A stretch of DNA of 64,000 nt from Ferrovibrio sp. (lineage in GTDB: Bacteria; Pseudomonadota; Alphaproteobacteria; Ferrovibrionales; Ferrovibrionaceae), in assembly GCF_019636075.1 (NCBI RefSeq), contig NZ_JAHBYG010000001.1:1-64000 (forward strand), written 5' to 3'. The notes beneath the pieces were generated by a model, which was not told the origin of the DNA, made no database searches, and saw only the letters and a program-made list of their open reading frames with translations. The first letter of the stretch is position 1. Each line of letters begins with the position of its first letter. The position numbers and the translations under genes were made by a program. Shown here one piece after another: positions 1 to 9,692 of this stretch.

Positions 1-674
1 GCGGCCTCGATGCCTCCTCCACCTTCCTCAACACCAACAATCCGGCAGTGAAGACGCTGCGCGATTTCGGCCCCAAGGATCGCATTGCGGTTCCTTCGGT
101 AAAATCCTCTATCCAGGCGGTGATGCTGCAAATCGCAGTGGAAAAGGAATTCGGCGTTGGCCAGCATGAAAAGCTGGACAGCCTAACCGTGGCCCTGCCG
201 CATCCCGATGCCACGGTGGCCCTGTTGGGCGGCCGTTCGGAAATCACCGCGCATTTCACCACGCCGCCGTTCAACCATCAGCAGCTTGAAAATCCGGCGA
301 TCCGCCGCGTCACTTCGTCCTACGAGATTTTCGGTGGCCCCACCACGGTCACGTCGGTTTACACCACCAGCAAATTCCGCAACGCCAACCCCAAAACCTT
401 CCGGGCCGTGTTCGAGGCTTTCCGCGAGGGACACGACCTGATCGCCAAGGATCCGGCGGCCGCGGCACGCATTTTCGTGGACGAGGAAAAATCCAAACTG
501 GGTGAGGGGTGGGTGAGCAAACTGCTGGCCGACCCAACCATCAAGTATACGTTGACCCCGCAAAACACCAGCAAGATTGCCGATTTTCTGTATCGCGTGG
601 GTACGCTGAAAAACAAGCCGGCCGATTGGCGCGATTATTTCTTCGCCGATCTGCACGACGAGAAGGGTAGCTGA
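1..674 (+). CDS. Sulfonate/nitrate-type ABC transporter substrate-binding protein (5' end outside window)
   Basis: The reading frame is open from base 3, so only the C-terminal two thirds (about 224 residues) are visible and the start lies upstream of the window. The protein aligns almost end to end with the full-length minus-strand gene at 6264-7277; shared stretches include KDRIAVP, EITAHFT and PPF. That places it in the SsuA/TauA/NrtA class of periplasmic binding proteins for sulfonates or similar anions. It lies 3 bases before an SsuB-like ATPase and a permease, so it is very likely the binding component of that importer. The true ligand cannot be read from the sequence. The missing N-terminus is a window edge effect, not a pseudogene. 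Confidence 0.85.
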   Translation, partial: GLDASSTFLNTNNPAVKTLRDFGPKDRIAVPSVKSSIQAVMLQIAVEKEFGVGQHEKLDSLTVALPHPDATVALLGGRSEITAHFTTPPFNHQQLENPAIRRVTSSYEIFGGPTTVTSVYTTSKFRNANPKTFRAVFEAFREGHDLIAKDPAAAARIFVDEEKSKLGEGWVSKLLADPTIKYTLTPQNTSKIADFLYRVGTLKNKPADWRDYFFADLHDEKGS

Positions 675-677
675 CCC

Positions 678-1511
678 ATGAGCGCGGCAAGCATAGCGGT
701 GTTGCCGCATCCTTTGCTGGCGATCCGGGGTGTTACGGTTCAATACAAGACCGCAGACCGCCTGGTAACCGCCACCCACCGGGTAAGTTTCGATGTGCAT
801 TCCGGCGACCGTTTCGTGTTGCTGGGGCCATCGGGTTGCGGCAAATCCACGCTGCTAAAATCGATTGCCGGATTCATCGCACCCACCGAAGGCGAGATTC
901 TGCTAGATGGCGCTTCCGTGCGTCAGCCGGGACCGGATCGTGTGATGGTGTTTCAGGAATTCGACCAGTTGATGCCCTGGAAGACCGTGCGCGAGAATAT
1001 CGCCTTCCCGCTGGTGGCTAATGGCACCGATCGCAAGCTGGCGCGTGAGAAGGCTGAAAGCTATCTCGCCCGCGTGGGCCTCAGCGGCTTTTCCGAGGCC
1101 TACCCGCATACGCTTTCCGGCGGCATGAAGCAGCGCGTGGCGATTGCCCGCGCCATGGCGCTTGAGCCGAAAATCCTGCTGATGGACGAACCTTTCGCCG
1201 CGCTCGATGCGCTCACCCGCCGCAAGATGCAGGAAGAATTGCTGCGGCTGTGGGACGATGTCGGCTTCACGCTGTTATTCGTCACCCATTCCATCGAGGA
1301 AGCCATTGTGGTGGGCAGCCGTATCCTGCTGCTATCGCCGCATCCGGGCCGTGTGCGCGCCGAGTTGAATGTGCCGTCGCGGCATGGCGAGGCTGGCGGC
1401 GAAGCGCAATCGGCGCTTGGCCGGCGCATTCATCATCTGCTGTTCGACGAGGATGATGCGCAAACTGCCGCACAGGCCGGCAAAACCGTATCGAGGCGCG
1501 CTCATGGCTAG
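678..1511 (+). CDS. ABC transporter ATP-binding protein, SsuB/TauB type
   Basis: Cytoplasmic ATPase of the sulfonate/nitrate/taurine importer class, 277 aa. Visible motifs in order: Walker A GPSGCGKST (residues 50-58), Q-loop FQEFDQLMPW, signature LSGGMKQR, Walker B ILLMDEPFAALD, and the switch histidine in FVTHSIEEA. It starts 3 bases after the stop of the upstream binding protein and its end overlaps the permease start by 8 bases, so the three genes form a coupled operon. The short C-terminal tail after the ATPase core has no recognisable domain. No cysA exists in the window, so this is also the nearest ATPase to the sulfate permeases downstream, although the families normally do not mix. 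Confidence 0.9.
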   Translation: MSAASIAVLPHPLLAIRGVTVQYKTADRLVTATHRVSFDVHSGDRFVLLGPSGCGKSTLLKSIAGFIAPTEGEILLDGASVRQPGPDRVMVFQEFDQLMPWKTVRENIAFPLVANGTDRKLAREKAESYLARVGLSGFSEAYPHTLSGGMKQRVAIARAMALEPKILLMDEPFAALDALTRRKMQEELLRLWDDVGFTLLFVTHSIEEAIVVGSRILLLSPHPGRVRAELNVPSRHGEAGGEAQSALGRRIHHLLFDEDDAQTAAQAGKTVSRRAHG

Positions 1512-2391
1512 TCAGGTTTTGCACCGCCAAGCGCCGCTGGAACGCGCGGAATTCATCCGCCCGGTGGCCGAAGTGCCGGCCGATCTGCGTATCGTGCAGA
1601 CATTGCCATGGTATGAGCGCATCTATGCCCTGGATCCGATCCGCCAATTCAGCCTGCTGCTGATATTGGCGGCGATCTGGCAGGTTTATGCCCTTTGGCT
1701 CGATAATAATCTGGTGCTGCCCAGTTTTGGTTCCACCCTGGAAGCCTGGTGGGATTCGGTGGCGCGCGGCCCGTTGCTGTTGCGGGCCTGGACCTCGATC
1801 AAGCTTTTGCTGATGGGCTATGCCGCGGGCATTGCGGTGGCCGCCATCCTCACGCTGCTGGCGATATCCACACGGCTGGGCACGGATTTGTTGAATCTGC
1901 TGACCGCGATGTTCAATCCGCTGCCGGCGATTGCCTTGCTGCCGCTGGCTTTGCTGTGGTTCGGTCTTGGCGAAAAAAGTCTGATCTTCGTGCTGATTCA
2001 TGCCGTGCTGTGGCCTTTGGCGCTGAATGCCTATACCGGTTTTCAGGGTGTGAGCGAAACCTTGCGTCTAGCTGGTCAGAGCTTCGGGTTGCGCCATCTG
2101 CGCTTCGCTGTGCAAATCCTGATCCCGGCGGCTTTTCCGGCCATTCTCACCGGCTTGAAAATCGGCTGGGCCTTTGCCTGGCGCACACTGATTGCCGCCG
2201 AATTGGTGTTTGGCGTGTCGTCGGGTGGCGGCGGCCTTGGCTGGTTTATTTTCGAAAATCGCAATCAGCTCGAAATCCCCACCGTGTTTGCGGGGCTGCT
2301 CACCGTCATCGTGATCGGCCTGGCGGTGGAGAGCGTGATCTTTCGCACCATCGAGCGCATCACCGTGCGCCGCTGGGGCATGCAGCGCTAA
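1504..2391 (+). CDS. ABC transporter permease, SsuC/TauC type
   Basis: Inner-membrane permease of the sulfonate/nitrate/taurine importer class, 295 aa from the ATG at 1504. This start is preferred because it overlaps the end of the ATPase gene by 8 bases and gives the usual family length; an in-frame extension back to 1369 would run deep into the ATPase. A cytoplasmic N-terminus of about 50 residues precedes the transmembrane helices. The EAA-type coupling loop can be seen around the stretch ETLRLAGQSFGLRH. It works with the binding protein and ATPase immediately upstream. Confidence 0.88.
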   Translation: MASQVLHRQAPLERAEFIRPVAEVPADLRIVQTLPWYERIYALDPIRQFSLLLILAAIWQVYALWLDNNLVLPSFGSTLEAWWDSVARGPLLLRAWTSIKLLLMGYAAGIAVAAILTLLAISTRLGTDLLNLLTAMFNPLPAIALLPLALLWFGLGEKSLIFVLIHAVLWPLALNAYTGFQGVSETLRLAGQSFGLRHLRFAVQILIPAAFPAILTGLKIGWAFAWRTLIAAELVFGVSSGGGGLGWFIFENRNQLEIPTVFAGLLTVIVIGLAVESVIFRTIERITVRRWGMQR

Positions 2392-2409
2392 AGATAGAAG
2401 GGAAAATCC

Positions 2410-3285
2410 ATGGGTGCGCTACAGCCTGAATTCGGTTTCGCCTATCGCCATTTCGATGCTCCGCTGGGCGGCGAAATCATCAATCTGGATCTCTCGGCGC
2501 CTTTGAGCGACGCGGCATTCGATGCGCTGCGTAAATCCTTCCTGGATGCCCAGGTGCTGGTTTTCCGCAATCAGTTCAATCTCACGCCGCAGCAGCATAT
2601 TGCTTTCAGCCGGCGGTTCGGCGAATTGCAGATCCACGTTTTGAAGGAATTCCATCTTTCCGGCCACCCGGAAATCCTGGTGGTGTCGAATGTGGTGGAG
2701 AATGGCCGGAAGATCGGCCTGGGCGACGCCGGTCGTTATTGGCATTCCGATCTTTCCTACAAGGAAGAGCCTAGCCTGGGCTCTCTGCTGCATGCCCAGG
2801 AATTACCGGCCACCGAAGGCGATACGATCTTCGCCAATATGTATCTGGCTTATGAAACGCTGCCAGATCCGATCAAGCAGCGTATCGAAGGCCGCCGTGC
2901 CGTGCATTCCTATACGCTGAAATACGATGACCTGCGTGCACGCTCCAATGCCCGCAATGCGCTGACGCCGGAGCAATTGGCTCAGGTGGCGCCGGTTTCC
3001 CATCCCATCGTGCGGGTGCATCCCGAAACCGGCCGTAAAGCGCTGTTCGTCAGCGAGGGTTTTGCAGCGCGCATCGAGGGCCTGCCGGAGGGCGAGAGCG
3101 ACGAATTGCTGAAATTCCTGTTCGCGCATTCCACACGGCCGGAATTTCTCTATCGCCACAAATGGCAGCCAGGCGATCTGCTGTTCTGGGATAACCGTGC
3201 CACCATCCATCTTGCGGTTGGCTGTCCGCCCGATCAACGCCGCACTTTGTATCGCACCACAGTGAAGGGCGATAAGCCCGTTTGA
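2410..3285 (+). CDS. TauD/TfdA-family Fe(II)/2-oxoglutarate dioxygenase
   Basis: Non-heme iron dioxygenase of 291 aa. The iron triad is visible: H112 and D114 in YWHSDLSY and the distal H267 in [11 protein letters not shown]282 near the C-terminus is the expected 2-oxoglutarate-binding arginine. Members hydroxylate sulfonates, alkyl sulfates, or phenoxy- and other acids. Its position directly behind a sulfonate-type importer, with a good ribosome site (AGAAGGGA), suggests release of sulfite from a sulfonate or sulfate ester. The exact substrate cannot be told from the sequence. The stop lies 59 bases before the sbp start. Confidence 0.88.
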   Translation: MGALQPEFGFAYRHFDAPLGGEIINLDLSAPLSDAAFDALRKSFLDAQVLVFRNQFNLTPQQHIAFSRRFGELQIHVLKEFHLSGHPEILVVSNVVENGRKIGLGDAGRYWHSDLSYKEEPSLGSLLHAQELPATEGDTIFANMYLAYETLPDPIKQRIEGRRAVHSYTLKYDDLRARSNARNALTPEQLAQVAPVSHPIVRVHPETGRKALFVSEGFAARIEGLPEGESDELLKFLFAHSTRPEFLYRHKWQPGDLLFWDNRATIHLAVGCPPDQRRTLYRTTVKGDKPV

Positions 3286-3344
3286 TCCATTCCCCCGTTG
3301 CAAAAAACCGATCCATCAAAATCCATCAAAAGCGGAGTCATCCG

Positions 3345-4385
3345 ATGTCGATCTTCTCGAAGAAAACCACCTGGCGTCTGGCCGGTGTGGGCCTTGGCCT
3401 TGCACTCTCGGCGGCGATCATGTCGCTCGCTCAAGCGCAAACTCAGCCCAACACGCTGCTGAACGTGTCTTACGATCCGACGCGCGAACTGTACCAGGAT
3501 TTCAATGCCGCATTCGCCAAGCATTGGGCGGCCAATAATGGCGGCCAGAAACTGACCATCAACCAGAGCCATGGCGGCTCTGGCAAGCAGGCTCGCTCGG
3601 TGATCGACGGCCTGGATGCCGATGTGGTCACCCTGGCGCTGGCCTATGATATCGATGCCGTGGCCGAGCATGGATTGTTGGCCAAGGATTGGCAGAAGCG
3701 CTTGCCCGATAATGCTTCGCCATACACCTCCACCATCGTGTTTCTGGTCCGTAAGGGCAATCCGAAGAAAATCAAGGATTGGGACGACTTGATCCGTTCC
3801 GATGTCAAGGTGATTACCCCCAATCCGAAAACCTCGGGCGGCGCGCGCTGGAATTATCTGGCTGGCTGGGGCTATGCCGAACGCAAGAATCCCGGCGACA
3901 AGGATGCTGGCCGCAAATATGTGCAGGCGTTGTTCAAGAATGTGCCTGTGCTGGATACCGGCGCCCGCGGTGCCTTGATCACGTTCACCACCCGTGGCTT
4001 GGGCGATGTGTTTCTGAGTTGGGAAAACGAGGCCTTCCTGGCGGTGAATGAACTGGGCAAGGACAAGTTCGACATCGTGGTGCCGAGCATTTCCATCCTG
4101 GCCGAGCCGCCGGTAGCGGTTGTGGACAAGGTGGTTGACAAGCGCGGCAGCCGCAAATTGGCCGAGGAATATCTGAAATTCCTGTATACCCCGGCGGGTC
4201 AGGAAATCGCGGCGAAGAATTACTACCGTCCACGCCTGAAGGAAGTAGCCGACAAGCATGCCGGCACCTTCACCAAGGTTGAACTGTTCACCATTGACCA
4301 GCAATTCGGTGGCTGGTCGAAGGCGCAGCCGCTGCATTTCGGCGATGGCGGCGTGTTCGATCAGATCTACAAACCCGGCAACTGA
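3345..4385 (+). CDS. sbp: Sulfate/thiosulfate-binding periplasmic protein
   Basis: Periplasmic sulfate-binding protein of 346 aa. The start at 3345 gives a signal peptide ([14 protein letters not shown], then a hydrophobic run ending SLAQAQ). The open frame extends back to 3282 but without a signal sequence at its start. Family hallmarks include [40 protein letters not shown] and [16 protein letters not shown]. It is followed by cysT and cysW, the matching permeases. A 10-base direct repeat ATCCATCAAA x2 sits just upstream at 3311-3330. Confidence 0.93.
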   Translation: MSIFSKKTTWRLAGVGLGLALSAAIMSLAQAQTQPNTLLNVSYDPTRELYQDFNAAFAKHWAANNGGQKLTINQSHGGSGKQARSVIDGLDADVVTLALAYDIDAVAEHGLLAKDWQKRLPDNASPYTSTIVFLVRKGNPKKIKDWDDLIRSDVKVITPNPKTSGGARWNYLAGWGYAERKNPGDKDAGRKYVQALFKNVPVLDTGARGALITFTTRGLGDVFLSWENEAFLAVNELGKDKFDIVVPSISILAEPPVAVVDKVVDKRGSRKLAEEYLKFLYTPAGQEIAAKNYYRPRLKEVADKHAGTFTKVELFTIDQQFGGWSKAQPLHFGDGGVFDQIYKPGN

Positions 4386-4413
4386 TCAGGCCAAGCTTCA
4401 GGAGGGCTGTCGC

Positions 4414-5271
4414 GTGAGTGCGTCTATAGTGTCGCGATTGCCTTTCAGGCCCACCCACGGCGTGATACCGGGTTTCGGTATCACGCTTGGTATCACTCTG
4501 GCCTGGACGGCGCTGATTGTATTGATCCCGCTGGCCGGATTATTCCTTAAATCCGCCACCCTGGGCTGGGATGCCTTCATCAACACCATCCAGTCGCCCC
4601 GTGTGCTGGCTTCGCTTCGGCTCAGCTTCGGCACGGCATTCGCCGCTGCCGTGGTCAATGCCGTGTTCGGCCTGTTGGTGGCCTGGGTTTTGGTGCGATA
4701 TGAATTTCCCGGCCGCCGCGCGGTGGATGCGTTGGTGGATATTCCCTTCGCGCTGCCCACCGCCATTGCCGGCATAGCGCTCACTGCGCTGTGGGCAGAG
4801 AATGGCTGGTTGGGCGCGCCGCTGGCGGCCTTGGGCATCAAGGTGGCCTTCACGCCGCTGGGTATCGTGATGGCACTGGTATTCATCGGCCTGCCTTTCG
4901 TGGTGCGCACGGTGCAGCCGGTGCTGCAGGATTTCCATAAGGAATTCGAGGAGGCAGCCGAAAGTCTGGGCGCCACACGCTGGCAGGTATTCTCCCGGGT
5001 GATCTGGCCGAGCCTGATGCCGGCCACCATCACCGGTTTTGCCTTGGCGCTGGCGCGCGGCTTGGGTGAATACGGCTCGGTGATTTTCATCGCGGGGAAT
5101 CTGCCGGGGATTTCCGAAATCGCGCCGTTGCTGGTGGTGATCAAGCTGGAGGAATTCGCCTATGCCGAGGCAACCGCCATCGCTGTGGCGCTGTTGGTGG
5201 CATCCTTCCTGCTGCTGTTGCTGATCAATTCGGTACAGCATTGGGCCGAACGCCGCGAGAAGGGGGCTTAA
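4414..5271 (+). CDS. cysT: Sulfate/thiosulfate ABC transporter permease CysT
   Basis: Inner-membrane permease, 285 aa from the GTG at 4414. That start follows a strong CAGGAGGG ribosome site at 4400-4407; the frame is open back to 4258 but would overlap sbp. Several hydrophobic helices are visible, and the EAA coupling loop is clear (EEAAESLGATRWQVFSRVIWP). The ending EYGSVIFIAGNLPGISEIAPLLV is typical of CysT/CysU. It pairs with CysW, which starts 3 bases after its stop. Confidence 0.92.
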   Translation: MSASIVSRLPFRPTHGVIPGFGITLGITLAWTALIVLIPLAGLFLKSATLGWDAFINTIQSPRVLASLRLSFGTAFAAAVVNAVFGLLVAWVLVRYEFPGRRAVDALVDIPFALPTAIAGIALTALWAENGWLGAPLAALGIKVAFTPLGIVMALVFIGLPFVVRTVQPVLQDFHKEFEEAAESLGATRWQVFSRVIWPSLMPATITGFALALARGLGEYGSVIFIAGNLPGISEIAPLLVVIKLEEFAYAEATAIAVALLVASFLLLLLINSVQHWAERREKGA

Positions 5272-5274
5272 AGT

Positions 5275-6138
5275 ATGGTTGCTATTGCCACTCGACCGGG
5301 CCGCGAAGCCTCCCGCCCGGCCAACCGCGTCGGCGGCGTGTTTCTGCGTGGCTTGCTGATAGCGCTGGCATTGGGCTTTCTGGCCATATTCATTGCCTTG
5401 CCATTGGTGATCGTGTTTACCGAAGCCTTATCGCGCGGTTGGGATGCGTATGTCGCAGCGTTGGTCGATCCGATCGCGCTGGCGTCCATACGGCTCACCC
5501 TGCTCACCGCTGCCATCGTCGTGCCGCTTAATCTGGTCTTCGGCGTCATGGCTGCCTGGGCGATCACCAAATTCGAATTTCGCGGCAAGAGTTTCCTCAT
5601 CACGCTGATCGATCTGCCGTTTTCGGTATCGCCGGTGATTTCCGGTCTGGTCTTTGTGCTGATGTTCGGTCTGCAGGGCTGGTTCGGGCCCTGGCTGAAA
5701 GAGCATGATATCAAAATCATCTTTGCCGTGCCGGGGATTGTGCTGGCTACCATGTTCGTCACCTTCCCCTTTGTGGCGCGCGAACTGATCCCGGTGATGC
5801 AGGAGCAGGGCACGCAGGAGGAAGAGGCCGCCATCGTGCTGGGGGCATCCGGCTGGCAGACTTTCTGGCGCGTCACCTTGCCAAATATCAAATGGGGCCT
5901 GCTCTATGGCCTGCTGCTTTGCAATGCCCGTGCAATGGGCGAATTCGGCGCGGTATCCGTGGTGTCTGGCCATGTGCGCGGCATCACCAACACCATGCCG
6001 TTGCATGTGGAGATTCTGTACAACGAATATAATTTCGTGGCGGCTTTTGCCGTGGCCTCGCTGCTGGCCATGCTGGCTATTGTGACGCTGATCCTGAAAA
6101 GCCTGCTGGAATGGCGCCTGCATAAAGTACATCTGTAG
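5275..6138 (+). CDS. cysW: Sulfate/thiosulfate ABC transporter permease CysW
   Basis: Second inner-membrane subunit of the sulfate importer, 287 aa. It has about six hydrophobic helices. The coupling loop [22 protein letters not shown] and the stretch [15 protein letters not shown] identify CysW. The expected next gene, the ATPase cysA, is absent: after a 125-base gap with a perfect terminator the next gene is convergent. The ATPase must therefore be encoded elsewhere or be shared with another importer. Confidence 0.92.
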   Translation: MVAIATRPGREASRPANRVGGVFLRGLLIALALGFLAIFIALPLVIVFTEALSRGWDAYVAALVDPIALASIRLTLLTAAIVVPLNLVFGVMAAWAITKFEFRGKSFLITLIDLPFSVSPVISGLVFVLMFGLQGWFGPWLKEHDIKIIFAVPGIVLATMFVTFPFVARELIPVMQEQGTQEEEAAIVLGASGWQTFWRVTLPNIKWGLLYGLLLCNARAMGEFGAVSVVSGHVRGITNTMPLHVEILYNEYNFVAAFAVASLLAMLAIVTLILKSLLEWRLHKVHL

Positions 6139-6211
6139 TTTTAGGTGTTCCTCCGTTCTGATGCCGGCTTCCCACCCGCTACCGGCACCAGAAATGTAAA
6201 TGGGGGAATGC

Positions 6212-6243
6212 AAATGGGGCCGGCATATTGACCGGCCCCATTT
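6212..6243. terminator. Bidirectional terminator between cysW and the convergent binding-protein gene
   Basis: Perfect 12-base inverted repeat AAATGGGGCCGG / CCGGCCCCATTT (6212-6223 and 6232-6243) around an 8-base loop. It lies between the 3' ends of two convergent genes. The A/T ends of the stem would give a short U-run in either direction. Confidence 0.8.
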
Positions 6244-6263
6244 CGTTTGTCTGATAAAGTGGA

Positions 6264-7277
6264 TCAACTGCCGGCTTTGCTATGCGCTTCCTCGAATACC
6301 AGATCGCGCCAGGTCGGTTTGGCTTGGATCGAGCCGATCCGATGCAGGAAATCTGAAAATTTCTCGAAATTGCGCGGCGCGGTGGAAAAGATGATGTCGG
6401 GGTCCTTCAACTGGCTGACCACGAATTCCAGCGGCAGTTTGGAATTGTCGAGCTTGATGAAGATTTTCGCTGCTTCGGTGTGGTTTTCATTGATGAAGCG
6501 CGTGGCTTCTTCCAGTGCTGCCACCACTGCCTTATGCACCGTGGGATTAGTGGCGCGGAATTTCTCCGTGGCCCAGATGGCGCTGAACGACGCCGGGCCA
6601 TCGGTGATGTCGTAGGAGCTCAGCACGCGATGGATTTTGGGATCCTGCAATTGCTGATACTGGAAGGGTGGACTGGTGAAATGCGCGGTGATTTCCGTGC
6701 GGCCGGCCAACAGCGCCGCGGTGCCATCAGGATGCGCCAATGAAACCGTCAGGTGGTCCAGGCGATTCTGCTGGCCCGGGCCGAAGGTCTTTTCCGCCGC
6801 CATCTGCAGCAGGATGGCTTGTAGCGAAAGCTTGACCGCCGGTACGGCGATGCGATCCTTCTCGGTGAAGTCATGCAGCGATTTGATGGCGGGATTGTTG
6901 CTGTTCAGGAAAGCCGGCTGGGCATTCAGGCCGCCCACGGCCTTCACCTTGATATTCGCTCGGGTCTTGTCCCACAGGATGATGAAGGGGGTAACGCCAG
7001 CCGCGCCATAATCCACGGTATTGGCAAGCAGGGCGTCGTTGATTGCCGCCGGGCTGCCAAGCGGACGGTAGGTCGCCTTCAGATTCGGCAAACCGAGACT
7101 GGCTGCATGTTTTTCGACCAGATTCAATTCCTGCATGACATAAAGTTGCAGATAGCCGAGGCCAAGCTGGCGGGCGAATCGTACTTCGTTCACTTCGTTC
7201 GCGGCCAATGCTGGTAAAGCTGGGCCGGCAGACAAAACTGCAGCGCCCAGGCCGAATTGCCTGCGGGTAATTTTCAT
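6264..7277 (-). CDS. Sulfonate/nitrate-type ABC transporter substrate-binding protein, Tat-like signal
   Basis: Periplasmic binding protein of the SsuA/TauA/NrtA class, 337 aa. The N-terminus has a twin-arginine-like signal (ITRRQFGLGAAVL, then an Ala-rich cleavage region). It is a clear paralog of the truncated protein at the start of the window, matching along its whole overlap. No permease or ATPase gene accompanies it on its own strand. It may feed the importer encoded at 678-2391 with a second ligand. A GGAGA ribosome site lies just upstream of its ATG. Confidence 0.88.
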   Translation of the reverse strand: MKITRRQFGLGAAVLSAGPALPALAANEVNEVRFARQLGLGYLQLYVMQELNLVEKHAASLGLPNLKATYRPLGSPAAINDALLANTVDYGAAGVTPFIILWDKTRANIKVKAVGGLNAQPAFLNSNNPAIKSLHDFTEKDRIAVPAVKLSLQAILLQMAAEKTFGPGQQNRLDHLTVSLAHPDGTAALLAGRTEITAHFTSPPFQYQQLQDPKIHRVLSSYDITDGPASFSAIWATEKFRATNPTVHKAVVAALEEATRFINENHTEAAKIFIKLDNSKLPLEFVVSQLKDPDIIFSTAPRNFEKFSDFLHRIGSIQAKPTWRDLVFEEAHSKAGS

Positions 7278-7392
7278 ATCGGTATCTCCATGGAGTGTAG
7301 AAACGGGCGGTGGTAAAAGTAGAGCGCTGCCGTTGCTACGGACATTTGGAAATATTGTTGTTTTACATTAGAAAAATTTGGGTATGGGCTGG

Positions 7393-8808
7393 ATGACACA
7401 GCATATCGGCATCATCGGCGGCGGGTTGAGCGGCGCAGCCTTTTGCGTGGCCATGCTGCGTATGCCGGCCGAAGACACCACTTTGCACCTGATCGAACCC
7501 GAGGAATTGACCGGCGGCGGCATCGCCTACGGCCTGGCCGCGCCCTGGCATAGCCTGAACGTAACCGCAGATCGCGCCAGCCTGTTGCCAGACGACCCCG
7601 ACCATTGGTGGCAATGGGCTGCGATTCATGGCCCGCAACTCGATTTCCCGCAAACCGCCACGGCCAATGCGGAAAGCTATCTGCCACGCAAACTGTTTGG
7701 CATCTATGCGGCGGCCCTGCTGTATGAAGCCGAGATGCGCTCTGCCGGCCCCAGGCTGGTGCGGCATCGCGCCAGGGTGGATGCTTTGTCGCGTCTGGAT
7801 GGCGGCTTTCGTTTGCGCTTAAGCGACGGACAAACGCTGGATTGCGGCAAGGTGGTGCTTTCGGTGGGATCATTGCCGGTGCCGAGCCTTTGTTTGCCGG
7901 GACTGGATGAGGCCTATCGTCTTGGCCGTATATTCGACAATCCCTGGAATCTCGATGCGCTTGCCGGGATTGGAAAATTGCCCGGTATTGGCGGATTGAC
8001 GGGTGCGCACGGGAAAAGCCGCGTGCTGATTGCCGGTACCGGCCTCACCATGGCGGATACCGTGATGTCGTTGCGCCGGGTTGGTTATGAAGGCGAGATC
8101 GTGGCGATTTCGCGCCATGGCGTGGTGCCTGCGCCGCGCAGCGCGGCACGTCCTGGCGAACCGGTGGTGAATGCTCAGGCCCGGCCGCTGCGGCTATCCA
8201 GGCTGTTGCATCAACTGCGGCAGAGCAGCCGGCAATCTCCGAGCGGCGATTGGCAGGAAGTATTCGAATCGCTGCGCCCGATCACGCGCAGCCTGTGGGA
8301 GAACCTGGATGACGATGCGCGCCGCCGCTTTGTGCGCCATGGCCGCACATTCTGGGATGCCCATCGTTTCCGTATGCCGCCGGAAACCGCTGCGGAATTG
8401 CAGGCCGATCAGCAAGCCGGTCGGCTGCATGTGGTGAAGGGCCGCTTTATCGGTGTTGCCGCGCGCGATGATGGCCTGGCCGTGGATATGCGCCGGCGGT
8501 TTGCAGCGGATAGCGAAACCCTGCAAGCCGATGCGCTGATTCTATGCACCGGGCCACGGCAGGATGATGCCGAAGCCGTGCTGTTGCGCGACATGCAGCA
8601 GGCAGGCCTGATCCGTCCCGATGCTTCCGGCATGGGCCTGGATGCCGATCCCGATGGGCAGATGCTTGATGCGGATGGTAAGGCCGTGCCGGGCTTGTAT
8701 TCGCTGGGTCCGCCTTTGCGCGGTATGCGCCTGGAATGCACGGCGATCACCGATATTAGAAATCAGGCCGTCGATCTGGCGCAACTGATGGCTACACAAT
8801 CGCGTTAA
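7393..8808 (+). CDS. FAD/NAD(P)-binding oxidoreductase
   Basis: About 471 aa, starting with a dinucleotide-binding fold (HIGIIGGGLSGAAFCVAML). A second nucleotide-binding glycine motif appears mid-protein (VLIAGTGLTMADTVMSL). The end GMRLECTAITDIRNQAVDLAQLM is typical of the NAD_binding_9 family of uncharacterised FAD-dependent proteins. I chose the ATG at 7393; a TTG at 7378 and an ATG at 7384 are in frame and equally possible. It is divergent from the binding protein at 6264-7277 and points toward livGF. Its substrate is unknown. Confidence 0.8.
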   Translation: MTQHIGIIGGGLSGAAFCVAMLRMPAEDTTLHLIEPEELTGGGIAYGLAAPWHSLNVTADRASLLPDDPDHWWQWAAIHGPQLDFPQTATANAESYLPRKLFGIYAAALLYEAEMRSAGPRLVRHRARVDALSRLDGGFRLRLSDGQTLDCGKVVLSVGSLPVPSLCLPGLDEAYRLGRIFDNPWNLDALAGIGKLPGIGGLTGAHGKSRVLIAGTGLTMADTVMSLRRVGYEGEIVAISRHGVVPAPRSAARPGEPVVNAQARPLRLSRLLHQLRQSSRQSPSGDWQEVFESLRPITRSLWENLDDDARRRFVRHGRTFWDAHRFRMPPETAAELQADQQAGRLHVVKGRFIGVAARDDGLAVDMRRRFAADSETLQADALILCTGPRQDDAEAVLLRDMQQAGLIRPDASGMGLDADPDGQMLDADGKAVPGLYSLGPPLRGMRLECTAITDIRNQAVDLAQLMATQSR

Positions 8809-8936
8809 ACGCGCCTTCATGCCGAGGGCTTCTCGGTTGATCGGAAATATTTCTGTTGGCAATCCAGATCGGTTCCGTGTAAATCGCCTCAGGATACGAG
8901 CAGCAACATGAGAAGGCTGCCGAGTGGGAGGATGAT

Positions 8937-9692
8937 GTGGCGGAAAGCATTCTGGAGGCAGACGGCCTCACCAAGCAGTTCGGCGGCTTCAAGGCGGTGT
9001 CGAATGTATCGCTGGCAATCAAGCGCGGCACCATTCACGCGCTGATCGGGCCCAACGGCGCCGGCAAGACCACCTGCTTCAACCTGATCACCAAATTCAT
9101 GGCGCCCAGTGCCGGTGCCATCCGCTTCAAGGGGCGCGATATAACCAATTTGGGCGCCGATGCGGTTGCGCGGCTTGGGTTGGTGCGTTCGTTCCAGATT
9201 TCCGCGGTATTTTCCAACCTCACGGTACTGGAGAATGTGCGCCTGGCGGTGCAGCGCCGGCGTGGCGCTTCATTCGATTTCTGGCGCAGCAATCAGGTGT
9301 TGCGTGCGCTGGAGCCGCGTGCGCGTGAGCTGATCGCGGCGGTGGGCATGGAAGACGTGGCCGATGTGACGGCATCGGAGCTTTCCTATGGCCGCAAACG
9401 CGCCCTGGAACTGGCAACAACCCTGGCGCTGGAGCCGGAAGTGATGCTGCTGGACGAGCCGATGGCCGGCATGGGGCATGAGGATGTGGGGCGCATCACC
9501 GCGCTGATCCGCAAAGTGGCCCAGGGCCGCACGGTGCTGATGGTGGAGCATAATCTTGGCGTAGTGGCCGATCTTTGTGATCGCATCACGGTGTTGACCC
9601 GTGGCGAAGTGTTGGCCGAGGGCGATTACGCCACGGTTTCGAAGGATTCGCGGGTGATCGAAGCCTATATCGGAGCGGCCGGCCATGCCTGA
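8937..9692 (+). CDS. livG: Branched-chain amino acid-type ABC transporter ATPase LivG
   Basis: ATP-binding subunit, 251 aa from the GTG at 8937 behind GGGAGG. Walker A GPNGAGKTTCFN, signature ELSYGRKRALELA and Walker B VMLLDEPMAGMG are present. The signature SYGRKRALELA and the long ITNLGADAVARLGLVRSFQ stretch are the LivG type. It overlaps livF by 8 bases. Its permease and binding-protein partners are most likely livK-livH-livM at 11312-14515, separated from it by the araC-type regulator. Confidence 0.9.
   Translation: MAESILEADGLTKQFGGFKAVSNVSLAIKRGTIHALIGPNGAGKTTCFNLITKFMAPSAGAIRFKGRDITNLGADAVARLGLVRSFQISAVFSNLTVLENVRLAVQRRRGASFDFWRSNQVLRALEPRARELIAAVGMEDVADVTASELSYGRKRALELATTLALEPEVMLLDEPMAGMGHEDVGRITALIRKVAQGRTVLMVEHNLGVVADLCDRITVLTRGEVLAEGDYATVSKDSRVIEAYIGAAGHA

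Noticed and set aside
1..674. Binding-protein gene without a start, possibly a pseudogene
   Set aside because: The frame is open through the first base, and the part present is intact compared with its paralog; the start is simply outside the window.
8821..8838. CCGAG/CTCGG mini-hairpin after the FAD oxidoreductase gene
   Set aside because: Only a 5-base stem without a U-run; too weak to call a terminator.
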